From Flavobacterium branchiicola (GTDB taxonomy: Bacteria; Bacteroidota; Bacteroidia; Flavobacteriales; Flavobacteriaceae): 64,000 nucleotides of DNA. The DNA lies in contig NZ_JAGYWA010000001.1 in the NCBI RefSeq assembly GCF_018383905.1, forward strand, positions 1-64,000, given 5' to 3'. The position numbers and the translations under genes were made by a program. Of the stretch, positions 8,572 to 17,008 are shown piece after piece; position 1 is the stretch's first letter; the number at the start of each line of letters is the position of its first letter. The notes beneath the pieces are model-generated. The model made no database searches, was not told the DNA's origin, and saw nothing but the letters and a program-made list of their open reading frames with translations.

Positions 8572-9915
8572 ATGACACACAAAATTTTAATTATAGACGA
8601 CGAAGAAAAGCTGAGAAGTCTATTGGTTCGCATTATTAAATCGGAAGGATTTGAAGTTTTTGAAGCGAAAGATTTAAAATCGGGTTTTAAAAAACTCGAG
8701 CAAACTGATATTGATGTTGTTTTGTGTGATGTAAAACTTCCTGACGGAAATGGCGTTGATTTTCTTCAAAATATAAAAGGAAATTTTCCTTTGACGGAAG
8801 TTATTCTTTTAACCGCTTTCGGAAATATTCCCGACGGCGTTCAGGCCATGAAAAATGGTGCTTTCGATTATATTGTAAAAGGCGATGATAACGACAAAAT
8901 TATTCCGCTTCTTTATAAAGCAGTCGAAAAAGTACATTTACAGAAAAAAGTAAAACAGCTTGAAAAACGTATTGGCGATAAATATTCTTTCAGTACAATT
9001 ATAGGAAAATCAAAAGGAATCGAACAGGTTATTGATCTGGCGCAAAAAGTGGCCAAAACTGATTCGACTGTATTACTTACCGGAGAAACCGGAACCGGAA
9101 AAGAGGTTTTTGCCCAGGCGATTCATGAAAACAGTAATCGCACAGGAAAATCTTTTGTGGCTTTAAACTGCAGCACTTTCAGCAAAGAAATTCTGGAAAG
9201 CGAACTTTTCGGTCATAAACAAGGAGCTTTTACAGGAGCTTTGAAAGATAAAAAAGGGTTTATTGAAGAAGCAAATGGTGGAACTTTGTTTCTGGATGAA
9301 ATTGGAGAAATGCCAATTGATCTTCAGGCAAAATTATTACGCGTTTTAGAAACCAGCGAATATATTCCCGTGGGAGATACAACGACCAAAAAATCAAACT
9401 TCAGGCTAATTGCAGCCACAAATAGAGATTTAAAAGAAGAAAGTGAAGCACATCGTTTTCGTTCTGATTTGTATTTCCGTTTGAATATTTTTGAAATCAA
9501 ATTACCTTCACTTCGTGAAAGAGTAAAAGATATTGCATTGCTGGCTAATTATTATGTGAAACAGTTTTCTGAAAAAACGAATAAAAAGACTTTACAAACC
9601 TCAACTGATTTTATTGAAAAACTAGAGAATTATTCCTGGCCGGGAAATATCCGCGAACTCAAAAATGTTATCGAGAGATCGGTTATTTTGAGCAATGGAG
9701 ATATTTTGACTTCTGATGTTTTGCCTTATGAAATTCAGAATCAAACAGAAAAAAGCACCAAATCGATGTCGGCTTTTTCTATGCAAAGTATTGAGAAACT
9801 GCATATTCAAAAGGTTTTAAATTATACTAAAGGAAATAAGGCTGAAACGGCAAGATTATTGGAAATTGGAATTGCGACTTTGTATCGAAAGATTGAAGAA
9901 TATGGGATTCAATAG
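8572..9915 (+). CDS. Sigma-54 dependent (NtrC-type) response regulator, probable kdp regulator
   Basis: A 447-residue regulator. Receiver domain about 1-120 with phosphoacceptor D53 (CDVKLPDG); AAA+ domain with Walker A GETGTGKE at 171-178 and an intact GAFTGA loop at 218-223, which contacts sigma-54; C-terminal Fis-type HTH in NKAETARLLEIGIATLYRKI. It is therefore expected to activate sigma-54 promoters when phosphorylated. I chose ATG 8572 because the TAAATTTG promoter lies just upstream and the receiver begins directly after it; the alternative TTG at 8494 adds 26 residues without homology. Its position in front of kdpFABC, with a histidine kinase at the far end of the locus, suggests it takes the place of KdpE, which elsewhere is an OmpR-type protein. 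A terminator follows at 10045. Confidence 0.9.
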   Translation: MTHKILIIDDEEKLRSLLVRIIKSEGFEVFEAKDLKSGFKKLEQTDIDVVLCDVKLPDGNGVDFLQNIKGNFPLTEVILLTAFGNIPDGVQAMKNGAFDYIVKGDDNDKIIPLLYKAVEKVHLQKKVKQLEKRIGDKYSFSTIIGKSKGIEQVIDLAQKVAKTDSTVLLTGETGTGKEVFAQAIHENSNRTGKSFVALNCSTFSKEILESELFGHKQGAFTGALKDKKGFIEEANGGTLFLDEIGEMPIDLQAKLLRVLETSEYIPVGDTTTKKSNFRLIAATNRDLKEESEAHRFRSDLYFRLNIFEIKLPSLRERVKDIALLANYYVKQFSEKTNKKTLQTSTDFIEKLENYSWPGNIRELKNVIERSVILSNGDILTSDVLPYEIQNQTEKSTKSMSAFSMQSIEKLHIQKVLNYTKGNKAETARLLEIGIATLYRKIEEYGIQ

Positions 9916-9984
9916 AATAAATTCCAAATTTTTAAAATTCCAAATTCCAATACTTCACTTTTAAAATCATTTCATCGTTTACGT

Positions 9985-10013
9985 TCCTGCAAGGTTTTAA
10001 AAACCTTGCAGGA
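9985..10013. repeat. 29-bp perfect palindrome (GGTTTT-N-AAAACC family)
   Basis: Arms TCCTGCAAGGTTTT and exact complement around a central A. Family members lie at 570-600, 15528-15554 and 15718-15744. Just before it, 9919-9951 carries repeated AATTCCA units. Confidence 0.8.
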
Positions 10014-10044
10014 GACGAGTAAAAATAAACCTTATCGTTTTAAT

Positions 10045-10077
10045 AAAAGCTTATCATTTTGATAGGCTTTTTTTATA
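10045..10077 (+). terminator. Rho-independent terminator of the response regulator gene
   Basis: Stem AAAGCTTATCA pairing with TGATAGGCTTT (one wobble position) followed by a run of seven T. It separates the regulator from the kdp structural genes. Confidence 0.7.
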
Positions 10078-10190
10078 CCTGATTTTTGGCACAAAACAAT
10101 ATCCTCTTATTCTACAACACTTTACACATTGCACCACATTTTCGGAACATATTTTGGCATAAGGAGGAAGAACATTAAAATTTCATCCAA

Positions 10191-10472
10191 ATGAAAAATC
10201 AAGTCACCTCAATCTACAAACAAGCTGAACGCTTTGCTGAGATCACAAAAAAATCAATTATATCTGGTAATATCGTTCGTGCTAAAAAGTGTTTAGCACT
10301 TGCTGAACGGTTGTTTATAACAGGAAGCATCGAAACTAAAAATGCTATTTCAAATGTGTACATTTTTTCAGTTTCTTCTTTTATGGAAATGCGTCACTGC
10401 AATATTTCTCATCTTTTTCCGCAATCGCTTAAAGCAGAGTATATCAAACAAGTTAATACTTCTGGCGTGTAA
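10191..10472 (+). CDS. Small conserved protein at the head of the kdp locus
   Basis: A 93-residue, mostly helical soluble protein without signal peptide. The first 50 residues form amphipathic helices (KQAERFAEITKKSI, NIVRAKKCLALAERLF) resembling a tetratricopeptide-like hairpin; the C-terminal part contains MRHCNISHLFPQSL. I recall similar small proteins beside kdp genes in other Bacteroidota, possibly in the DUF7674 group, but I cannot verify this here. It has its own strong GGAGG sequence 20-25 bases upstream, too far for an ideal ribosome site. A regulatory or assembly role in potassium uptake is inference from position only. Confidence 0.65.
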   Translation: MKNQVTSIYKQAERFAEITKKSIISGNIVRAKKCLALAERLFITGSIETKNAISNVYIFSVSSFMEMRHCNISHLFPQSLKAEYIKQVNTSGV

Positions 10473-10473
10473 T

Positions 10474-10505
10474 GTTTAATCGGTTAACTGTTTAATTGTT
10501 TAATC
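10474..10505. repeat. Tandem octamer array GTTTAATY
   Basis: Four consecutive 8-bp units close to GTTTAATC, starting two bases after the stop codon of the preceding small gene. No facing arm is visible nearby, so this is a one-armed member of the octamer-type repeats. Confidence 0.6.
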
Positions 10506-10548
10506 GTTGCGCACAATAATCTACAATCTTAAATCTAAAATTCCTCTT

Positions 10549-10632
10549 ATGATCACTTTTCTTTTACTCGGACTAGCCGTTTTATTATTTGCTATATGTT
10601 TTCTTTCTGTCGAATTCTTTGAAAAAATCTAA
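10549..10632 (+). CDS. 27-residue membrane micro-protein upstream of KdpF
   Basis: ATG at 10549 opens a 27-codon frame reading MITFLLLGLAVLLFAICF and ending VEFFEKI. It is one transmembrane helix with an acidic/basic tail. It lies three bases before kdpF and has no other overlapping frame of note. Its size, hydrophobicity and place in a Kdp operon suggest a second small subunit or regulator of the Kdp complex, in addition to KdpF. No named family is known to me, so coding status rests on context and on the clean TM pattern. Confidence 0.55.
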   Translation: MITFLLLGLAVLLFAICFLSVEFFEKI

Positions 10633-10635
10633 ATC

Positions 10636-10713
10636 ATGACAGCACTCTTTATTGTTTCAATCGCCGTTTTCGTGTATTTGATTTATGTATTAATCAAACC
10701 TGAAAAATTTTAA
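10636..10713 (+). CDS. kdpF: KdpF, small subunit of the K+-transporting ATPase
   Basis: A 25-residue single-helix peptide, MTALFIVSIAVFVYLIYVLI followed by KPEKF. The pattern of one TM helix ending in Y-x-L-I-x-P-E-(K/R)-F is the KdpF signature (E. coli KdpF is 29 residues). It stabilises the KdpFABC complex in the inner membrane at the lipid-facing side of KdpA/KdpB. It lies 81 bases upstream of kdpA, with an inverted repeat in between. Confidence 0.85.
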   Translation: MTALFIVSIAVFVYLIYVLIKPEKF

Positions 10714-10716
10714 TAA

Positions 10717-10778
10717 GTGAAAAGTAAAATGTAAAAGTTAGAAATCTCTCCTTTTACTTTTTACGATTCACATTTCAC
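10717..10778. repeat. Inverted repeat of tandem heptamers GTRAAAN
   Basis: Left arm: three 7-bp units at 10717-10737. Right arm: four 7-bp units at 10751-10778 in the opposite orientation. It forms an imperfect hairpin in the kdpF-kdpA gap, 16 bases before kdpA. Confidence 0.7.
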
Positions 10779-10793
10779 AAAAAATAAAAAATT

Positions 10794-12515
10794 ATGAATA
10801 CAGAATTACTAGGTGTCATTGGTATTTTCCTCCTAACCATTGTTTTAGCCATTCCTTTAGGGAAATACATAGCTAGAGTTTTTTTAGGAGATAAAACGCT
10901 TCTTGACCCGATTTTCAATCCAATTGAAAAATTTATTTTTAAAATCAGCGGTATCAATCCAGCTGAAGAAATGAACTGGAAACAGCATTTAAAAGTGCTT
11001 TTAAGCATCAATATGGTTTGGTTCTTTCTCTGCTTTTTTGTTTTACTATTTCAGGCTTCGTTGCCACTAAACCCAGATAATAATCCATCAATGTCACCCG
11101 ATTTGGCATTTAATACCGCCATTTCATTTGTTGTGAACTGCAACTTACAGCATTATTCTGGCGAAACTGGTGTTTCTTATCTGTCGCAAATGGTCTTAAT
11201 GTTTTTACAATTCGTTTCGGCTGGTGTCGGAATCGCTGCTGCAGCAATGGTTTTTACCGCTATGCGAGAAAGAACCACAGACAAACTGGGGAATTTCTAT
11301 AATTATTTTATCAAAAGCTGTACTCGTATATTATTACCGCTTTCTGTAATTGTTGCTACTTCTTTAGTTTTCAGCGGAACTCCAATGACTTTTAAAGGAA
11401 AAGATGCGATCACTACTTTACAAGGTGATCATGTAGAAGTTTCACGAGGACCAGCTGCTGCTTTTATCGCCATTAAACATATTGGTACAAATGGTGGTGG
11501 ATTCTTCGGAGCTAACTCAGCTCATCCTTTAGAAAACCCAACTTATTTTACAAATGCTGTTGAACTTTGGGCGCAAATGATCGTTCCCTTTGCGATGATC
11601 TTCGCGCTTGGCTTCTTCCTTAATAAAAGAAAATTCTCTTATATTGTTTTTGGAGTCATGACCGTTGGATTTTTACTCTTAGTGATTCCAACAATGTCAG
11701 GCGAAATCAGCGGAAATCCTGCTATCGAAAAAATGGGAATTTCACAGTTAAATGGAGCAATGGAAGGAAAAGAAGTCCGTTTTGGCCCCGCTATTTCAGG
11801 TTTCTGGAGTATTGCGACAACGGTGATTTCTACAGGTTCTGTAAACAGTATGCATGATAGCTCGATGCCAATGTCTGGCGCCATGCAATTATTGGCCATG
11901 ATGGTCAATGTTTTTTATGGCGGATGCGGCGTTGGTTACCTCAACTTCTACATTTTCATTATTCTGGCTGTATTTATTTCTGGTTTAATGGTTGGGCGAA
12001 CACCTGAATTTTTCGGAAAGAAAATTGAAGCCCGAGAAGTCAAAATTGCTGCTTTTATTGCTATTCTTCATCCTTTACTGATTTTAGCAGGAACAGCTTT
12101 AGCTTCTTATTTTGCTGCACATGATACTGCAATGGGTTACTGGTTTAGCGGAAATGCAACGGGCTGGCTCAACAATCCTGGAAATCATGGATTCTCTGAA
12201 ATGTTATATGAATATACTTCGAGTGCTGCCAATAACGGTTCTGGTTTTGAAGGTTTGGGAGATAATAATCCGTTTTGGAATATCACTACGGGAATTGTTT
12301 TACTGTTAAGCCGTTTCATTCCGATTATTGGGCCTTTGGCAATTGCAGGTTTATTAGCCAACAAAAAATACATTCCAGAAAGTGCAGGAACTTTAAAAAC
12401 GGATACTACCATTTTCGGAATCATGATTTTTGCTGTAATCGCAATTATTGCAGCGCTATCTTTCTTTCCAGCGCTGGCATTAGGACCATTAGCAGAATAT
12501 TTTACACTGAAATAA
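10794..12515 (+). CDS. kdpA: K+-transporting ATPase subunit KdpA
   Basis: A 573-residue inner-membrane protein of about ten hydrophobic segments, near the usual 560 residues. KdpA is the K+-selective channel-like subunit of the high-affinity Kdp pump. The four pore-loop regions of the family are visible, including NCNLQHYSGE, HIGTNGGGFFGANSAHP, TGSVNSMHDS and NNGSGFEG, each carrying the Asn/Gly-rich selectivity filter. The HEM-like end of TM1 and GKYIARVF near residue 24 are typical. First of the large kdp genes; the downstream gap before kdpB is filled by a double-hairpin repeat. Expression is probably induced by K+ limitation through the neighbouring sensor genes. Confidence 0.97.
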   Translation: MNTELLGVIGIFLLTIVLAIPLGKYIARVFLGDKTLLDPIFNPIEKFIFKISGINPAEEMNWKQHLKVLLSINMVWFFLCFFVLLFQASLPLNPDNNPSMSPDLAFNTAISFVVNCNLQHYSGETGVSYLSQMVLMFLQFVSAGVGIAAAAMVFTAMRERTTDKLGNFYNYFIKSCTRILLPLSVIVATSLVFSGTPMTFKGKDAITTLQGDHVEVSRGPAAAFIAIKHIGTNGGGFFGANSAHPLENPTYFTNAVELWAQMIVPFAMIFALGFFLNKRKFSYIVFGVMTVGFLLLVIPTMSGEISGNPAIEKMGISQLNGAMEGKEVRFGPAISGFWSIATTVISTGSVNSMHDSSMPMSGAMQLLAMMVNVFYGGCGVGYLNFYIFIILAVFISGLMVGRTPEFFGKKIEAREVKIAAFIAILHPLLILAGTALASYFAAHDTAMGYWFSGNATGWLNNPGNHGFSEMLYEYTSSAANNGSGFEGLGDNNPFWNITTGIVLLLSRFIPIIGPLAIAGLLANKKYIPESAGTLKTDTTIFGIMIFAVIAIIAALSFFPALALGPLAEYFTLK

Positions 12516-12548
12516 TGCTCGATTTGAATATCCACAAAGTATTTAAAA

Positions 12549-12654
12549 CATAGCCCATGGTTTCAACCATGGGGACAAAGATTAGGATAACGTCCTGACA
12601 ATTTCATCGATTGTGATATACGTTGCGACCCAACGGTTGAAACCGTGAGCTATG
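12549..12654. repeat. Double-hairpin inverted repeat in kdpA-kdpB gap
   Basis: Arms start CATAGCCCATGGTTTCAACC (12549 on) and, reversed, CATAGCTCACGGTTTCAACC (ending 12654). Each arm is itself a small palindrome (CCCATGGTT-TC-AACCATGGG on the left), so two hairpins or one long hairpin can form. Confidence 0.8.
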
Positions 12655-12718
12655 TACTATCATCTGTGCGTTTGTTTCGCATAACATTTACAAATAACAT
12701 TTAACTTTTTACAAGAAA

Positions 12719-14776
12719 ATGACAACTAATAAATCCACATCATTGTTTGAAAGCAAACAGGTAAAAGAAGCTTTACTGCAGTCTTTTGTTAAGCTGAATC
12801 CAAAAATGATGATAAAAAATCCGGTAATGTTTACCGTAGAAATAGGAACTGCAATTATGTTTGCTGTTTGCGTTTCGATCTTAATGGGCGCGACCGATCA
12901 GGGCAGCTTTATTTACAATTTAATTGTTTTCCTAATCTTATTGGTAACGCTTTTGTTTGCCAATTTTGCCGAAGCTATTGCCGAAGCCAGAGGAAAAGCG
13001 CAAGCCGACAGTTTAAGAAAAACCCGTGAAGAAACTCCGGCAAGACAGATTCTGCCAAATGGAGAAATCAAAAATATCAGTTCTTCTCAATTAAAAAAAG
13101 ACGATATTTTCATTTGTGAAGCGGGTGATTTAATTGCTGCCGACGGAGAAATTATTGAAGGTCTGGCAACAATCGACGAAAGTGCCATTACAGGTGAAAG
13201 CGCTCCAGTAATACGTGAATCGGGTGGAGATAAATCTTCTGTTACCGGAGGAACAAAAGTTTTATCGGATAAAATAAAAGTAAAAGTAACTTCTGAACCT
13301 GGTGAAAGCTTTTTGGACAAAATGATTGCTTTGGTTGAAGGTGCAAGCCGTCAGAAAACGCCAAACGAAATTGCGTTGACTATTTTGTTAGCCGCATTTA
13401 CCTTAATCTTCGTGATTGTTTGCGTTACCTTAAAACCTTTTGCTGATTATGCCAACGCTCCTATTACGATTGCTGCTTTTATTGCATTGTTCGTTTGTTT
13501 AATCCCAACCACAATTGGAGGATTACTTTCTGCAATTGGAATTGCAGGAATGGACAGAGCTTTGCGCGCCAATGTAATTACCAAATCGGGTAAAGCGGTT
13601 GAAACTGCTGGAGATATTGACGTTTTGCTTTTGGATAAAACAGGAACAATCACCATCGGAAACAGAAAAGCAACTAATTTTTATCCAACAAAAGGAATTT
13701 CGTTTGATGATTTTGTGAAATCTGCTGTATTGAGTTCACTTGCCGATGATACTCCCGAAGGAAAAAGTATTTTGGAATTAAGCGAAATGATTGATGTAAA
13801 AAATGAAACGAAAGCCAGCTTTTTACAAACTACCTCTGACATTTCACATACAATAAAATTTACTGCTGAAACCAGAACTTCGGGTGTAATTTTGAAAGAC
13901 GGAACCAACATTCGAAAAGGCGCTCAAGACGCTGCTAAAAAAATCGCAGAACAAGCTGGGAATGCTTTTCCTGAAGATACTTTACAACAGGTAATTACAA
14001 TTTCTTCTAACGGAGGAACTCCTTTGGTCGTTATTAAAAACAACGAAGTTCAGGGTGTTATCGAATTGCAGGATATTATAAAAACCGGAATGAAAGAACG
14101 TTTTGAGCGCTTACGCAGAATGGGAATCAAAACGGTTATGGTTACGGGAGATAATCCGCTGACAGCTAAGTTTATTGCTGAGAAAGCCGGAGTTGATGAT
14201 TTTATTGCTGAAGCGAAGCCTGAAGATAAAATGAATTACATCAGAAAAGAACAGGCTGAAGGTCGTCTGGTTGCGATGATGGGTGATGGAACAAATGATG
14301 CTCCTGCCCTTGCCCAAGCCAACGTAGGTGTTGCCATGAACAGCGGAACGCAGGCTGCTAAAGAAGCGGGAAACATGGTCGATCTTGATAATGACCCAAC
14401 GAAACTAATCGAGATTGTCGAAATCGGAAAACAGCTTTTAATGACTCGAGGAACGTTAACTACTTTCTCAATTGCTAATGACGTTGCCAAATACTTTGCG
14501 ATTGTTCCCGCTCTTTTTATTACTGCGATTCCGGCATTGCAAGGTTTGAATATTATGCATTTGCACAGTCCTGAAAGTGCAATTTTATCGGCTGTAATTT
14601 TCAATGCGATTATCATTCCGATCTTGATTCCACTTGCTTTGAGAGGTGTCGAATACCGTCCGATTGGTGCGAGCGCGATTTTAAAACGAAATCTTTTGAT
14701 TTATGGTTTAGGAGGATTAATTGTTCCTTTCATCGGGATTAAGTTAATTGATTTAATCGTTACAATCTTTATGTAA
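12719..14776 (+). CDS. kdpB: K+-transporting ATPase catalytic subunit KdpB
   Basis: A 685-residue P-type ATPase (type IA), the usual length for KdpB. The actuator loop TGES is in AITGESAPV, the phosphorylated aspartate is D306 in DKTGTITIG, and the hinge motif [13 protein letters not shown] is near residue 523. Seven membrane segments are placed as expected. It hydrolyses ATP and drives K+ movement through KdpA. The gene is in line with kdpA and kdpC but is separated from them by 203 and 162 bases, gaps filled with repeat elements, which is long for an operon whose genes usually touch. Confidence 0.97.
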   Translation: MTTNKSTSLFESKQVKEALLQSFVKLNPKMMIKNPVMFTVEIGTAIMFAVCVSILMGATDQGSFIYNLIVFLILLVTLLFANFAEAIAEARGKAQADSLRKTREETPARQILPNGEIKNISSSQLKKDDIFICEAGDLIAADGEIIEGLATIDESAITGESAPVIRESGGDKSSVTGGTKVLSDKIKVKVTSEPGESFLDKMIALVEGASRQKTPNEIALTILLAAFTLIFVIVCVTLKPFADYANAPITIAAFIALFVCLIPTTIGGLLSAIGIAGMDRALRANVITKSGKAVETAGDIDVLLLDKTGTITIGNRKATNFYPTKGISFDDFVKSAVLSSLADDTPEGKSILELSEMIDVKNETKASFLQTTSDISHTIKFTAETRTSGVILKDGTNIRKGAQDAAKKIAEQAGNAFPEDTLQQVITISSNGGTPLVVIKNNEVQGVIELQDIIKTGMKERFERLRRMGIKTVMVTGDNPLTAKFIAEKAGVDDFIAEAKPEDKMNYIRKEQAEGRLVAMMGDGTNDAPALAQANVGVAMNSGTQAAKEAGNMVDLDNDPTKLIEIVEIGKQLLMTRGTLTTFSIANDVAKYFAIVPALFITAIPALQGLNIMHLHSPESAILSAVIFNAIIIPILIPLALRGVEYRPIGASAILKRNLLIYGLGGLIVPFIGIKLIDLIVTIFM

Positions 14777-14780
14777 GGTT

Positions 14781-14933
14781 CTGAGGTGCTAAGATTCTAA
14801 GGGACTAAGGTTTCCTTTAGAATCGTAAAAAACTAGAATCTATTAAAAACTCAAATAAAAATATTGGTTCTGAATTGCTAAGTTCAAAGAAAAAACCTTA
14901 GAACCTCAGCGTCTCAGAACCTTAGAACCTCAA
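14781..14933. repeat. Octamer-array inverted repeat in kdpB-kdpC gap
   Basis: Left arm: four 8-bp units CTRAGNNN at 14781-14812. Right arm: five units of the complement NNNCTYAG at 14894-14933. About 27 bases of the arms pair with few mismatches. Related single arms lie at 15496-15527 and 21382-21413. Confidence 0.8.
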
Positions 14934-14938
14934 AAAAA

Positions 14939-15490
14939 ATGAAAACAATATTTTCACTATTAAAACTTACTGCGGTTACTTTAATCTTATTCGCAGTTAT
15001 TTATCCTCTTGCGATTTACGGAATCGTACAAATTGCGCCGAATCAAGGAAAGGGAGAAACTATTTCGGTTAACGGAAAAGTAGTTGGTTATCAAAAAATC
15101 GGACAGAAGTTCGATAAATCGAATTATTTCTGGGGAAGACCTTCTGCTGTTGATTACAATGCTGCAGGAAGTGCAGGAAGCAATAAAGGTCCGAGCAATG
15201 CTGAGTATTTAGCTTTGGTTCAAAAGAGAATCGATACTTTCCTTGTTGTTCATCCCTACTTGAAAAAGGCTGAAATTCCAGCTGATATGGTGACAGCTTC
15301 AGGAAGCGGTTTAGATCCGAATATTTCTCCGCAAGGCGCTTTAGTTCAGGTTAAACGTGTTGCGAAAGAACGTCATTTAGCAGAAGCCAAAGTAAAAGCT
15401 TTGGTGGAATCTAAAATTAATACGGCTGTTGTTGGTCCTGAAACGGTGAATGTTTTGGAGTTGAATATGGCTTTGGATCAATTGAAATAA
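14939..15490 (+). CDS. kdpC: K+-transporting ATPase subunit KdpC
   Basis: A 183-residue protein with one N-terminal membrane helix (residues 8-30) and a periplasmic domain. The family blocks YFWGRPSAVDYNAAGSAGSN, GPSN and GSGLDPNISPQGA are all present. KdpC helps assemble and activate the KdpFABC pump. Length matches the family (about 190). The ATG lies directly after the right arm of the octamer repeat, with an A-rich stretch instead of a Shine-Dalgarno sequence, as is common in this phylum. Confidence 0.96.
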   Translation: MKTIFSLLKLTAVTLILFAVIYPLAIYGIVQIAPNQGKGETISVNGKVVGYQKIGQKFDKSNYFWGRPSAVDYNAAGSAGSNKGPSNAEYLALVQKRIDTFLVVHPYLKKAEIPADMVTASGSGLDPNISPQGALVQVKRVAKERHLAEAKVKALVESKINTAVVGPETVNVLELNMALDQLK

Positions 15491-15495
15491 AGGTT

Positions 15496-15527
15496 CTGAG
15501 GTACTAAGTCGCTAAGATTCTAAGTCT
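15496..15527. repeat. Tandem octamer array CTRAGNNN
   Basis: Four consecutive units five bases after the kdpC stop codon. It is nearly the same as the left arm at 14781-14812, but no matching right arm follows; the next element (15528) starts at once. Confidence 0.7.
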
Positions 15528-15554
15528 CCTGCAAGGTTTTCAAAACCTTGTAGG
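15528..15554. repeat. 27-bp palindrome (GGTTTT-N-AAAACC family)
   Basis: Arms CCTGCAAGGTTTT and AAAACCTTGTAGG around a central C, one wobble position. Same core as 9985-10013. Confidence 0.75.
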
Positions 15555-15580
15555 TTTAGCGAAGTTATTCAGTCATTTTA

Positions 15581-15680
15581 TGTCATTTCGACGAAGGAGA
15601 AATCACACTCGTAAATCGACAAAGATTGGCCATTAACTGTGCGGAGTTTCTAGTGCGATTTCTCCTTCGTCGAAATGACA
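15581..15680. repeat. 100-bp inverted repeat with 29-bp arms
   Basis: Arms begin TGTCATTTCGACGAAGGAGA at 15581 and end at 15609; the facing arm is 15652-15680. The 29-bp arms pair with a single mismatch. The 42-base loop shows no coding frame. I recall this arm sequence as a frequent intergenic repeat in Flavobacterium and related genera, which a genome search would settle. Confidence 0.85.
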
Positions 15681-15717
15681 AACTAAACGTAAAAACTAAG
15701 CTTTAAAAAATTAAATA

Positions 15718-15744
15718 CCTACAAGATTTTAAAAACCTTGCAGG
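15718..15744. repeat. 27-bp imperfect palindrome (GGTTTT-N-AAAACC family)
   Basis: Arms CCTACAAGATTTT and AAAACCTTGCAGG around a central A, two A/C mismatches that would be G-U pairs in an RNA made from the other strand. Confidence 0.65.
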
Positions 15745-15772
15745 AAATGACACGCCTTTTTTACCCCAAATG

Positions 15773-15854
15773 CCCTAGCCCCGATAGTAGTGGAAATCCT
15801 TTTTTTGGCTCCTTTAGCCAGAAAAAGATTGAAACGGATAGCGGGATTAGCTCC
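15773..15854. repeat. 82-bp hairpin repeat, copy 2
   Basis: Same family and length as 384-465. The central stem pairs 15799-15810 with 15816-15827, all twelve positions if one G-U is allowed, but its bases (TTTGGCT/AGCCAGA) differ from copy 1. It ends 57 bases before the porin start. Confidence 0.8.
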
Positions 15855-15911
15855 TAAAAAATCTACTAAATAATTAATTAGCCCTTTTGGGTTTGAATAC
15901 CACAATTAACA

Positions 15912-16988
15912 ATGAAAAAAATTATACTTACTGCTTTAATCGCTTTTGGTTTTAGCAATTTAAATGCACAAGAAGAATCTAAAAGTCCGTTTACATTTTC
16001 GGGATATGTAGATGTTTATTATAGTTATGATTTTGGGAAGCCGGAAGATCATACGCGTCCCGGATTTTTTTATAATTATAACCGAAGCAATGAAGTGAAC
16101 CTTAATTTGGGTTTGGCGAAAGTGAATTACTCAAAAGGAAATGTGCGAGGAAATTTTGCTTTGATGGCGGGAACTTATGCACAATATAATATGTCGGCTG
16201 AACAGGATTTACTTAAAAATATTTATGAAGCGAATGTTGGTGTGAAGATTTCTCAAAAGCATAATTTATGGATTGATGCGGGAATTATGCCAGCACACAT
16301 TGGTTTTGAAAGTGCAATTGGAAAAGACTGCCCAACTTTAACCAGAAGTATTCTTGCTGAGAATTCGCCTTATTATGAAGCGGGTGTGAAAATTGGTTAT
16401 ACATCTGAGTCCGGCGAATGGTATTTGGCTGCGATGTATTTGAACGGCTGGCAGAGAATTCAGAAAATCGACGGAAATCAAACTCCGGCTTTTGGAACGC
16501 AGGTTACCTACAAACCTTCGGACAGAGTTATTTTGAACTGGAGTACCTATGTTGGAAATGAGCAACCAGATATTGATAAAAGATGGCGCTACTTCAACAA
16601 CTTTTACGGACAATTTAAAGTAACCGATAAAACAAATGTAACGGCTGGTTTTGATGTTGGTTCACAACAATCGGCTAAAAACAGTAATAAATATGATACT
16701 TGGTTTTCGCCTGTTTTGATTCTGCAATACAAACCGACAGATAAGATTCAGCTGGCGGCACGAGGTGAATATTACAGTGATGAAAAAGGTGTAATTATCG
16801 CTACAGAAACGCCAAACGGATTTAAAACTTACGGATTTTCAGCTAACTTTGATTACTTAATTACTGACAATGTTATGTTTAGAATTGAAGCGAGAAACTT
16901 GTCCAGCAAGGATGAAATTTTTACCAAAAACAATCTGCCAACAGATACGAATACTTTTGTAACAACTGCTTTGGCGATTTCTTTCTAA
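15912..16988 (+). CDS. Outer-membrane beta-barrel porin
   Basis: A 358-residue protein with signal peptide (hydrophobic core 4-15, cleavage after NAQ). The remainder is made of alternating short amphipathic strands with aromatic ends, closing with FVTTALAISF, whose terminal Phe is typical of outer-membrane barrels. It fits the BBP2/OmpL-like putative porin group common in Bacteroidota. Its place between kdpC and kdpD suggests it lets K+ or counter-ions reach the periplasm when the Kdp pump is induced, an inference from context. It has its own 5' gap of 421 bases packed with repeats, so co-transcription with kdpABC is uncertain. Confidence 0.8.
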   Translation: MKKIILTALIAFGFSNLNAQEESKSPFTFSGYVDVYYSYDFGKPEDHTRPGFFYNYNRSNEVNLNLGLAKVNYSKGNVRGNFALMAGTYAQYNMSAEQDLLKNIYEANVGVKISQKHNLWIDAGIMPAHIGFESAIGKDCPTLTRSILAENSPYYEAGVKIGYTSESGEWYLAAMYLNGWQRIQKIDGNQTPAFGTQVTYKPSDRVILNWSTYVGNEQPDIDKRWRYFNNFYGQFKVTDKTNVTAGFDVGSQQSAKNSNKYDTWFSPVLILQYKPTDKIQLAARGEYYSDEKGVIIATETPNGFKTYGFSANFDYLITDNVMFRIEARNLSSKDEIFTKNNLPTDTNTFVTTALAISF

Positions 16989-17008
16989 ACATTGAAATTA
17001 TTTTACCA

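Noticed and set aside
10078..10190. Sigma-54 promoter before the kdp genes
   Set aside because: Two TGGCAY elements exist, but the base pairs at the -12 position are not GC at the proper spacing, so I do not list it as a promoter.
14236..14616. 126-codon minus-strand frame inside kdpB
   Set aside because: Antisense to conserved P-type ATPase motifs; composition typical of a shadow frame.
12549..15854. CRISPR-like array, because of several palindromic repeats in the kdp region
   Set aside because: Repeats are of different families, irregularly spaced and separated by genes; no cas genes are present.
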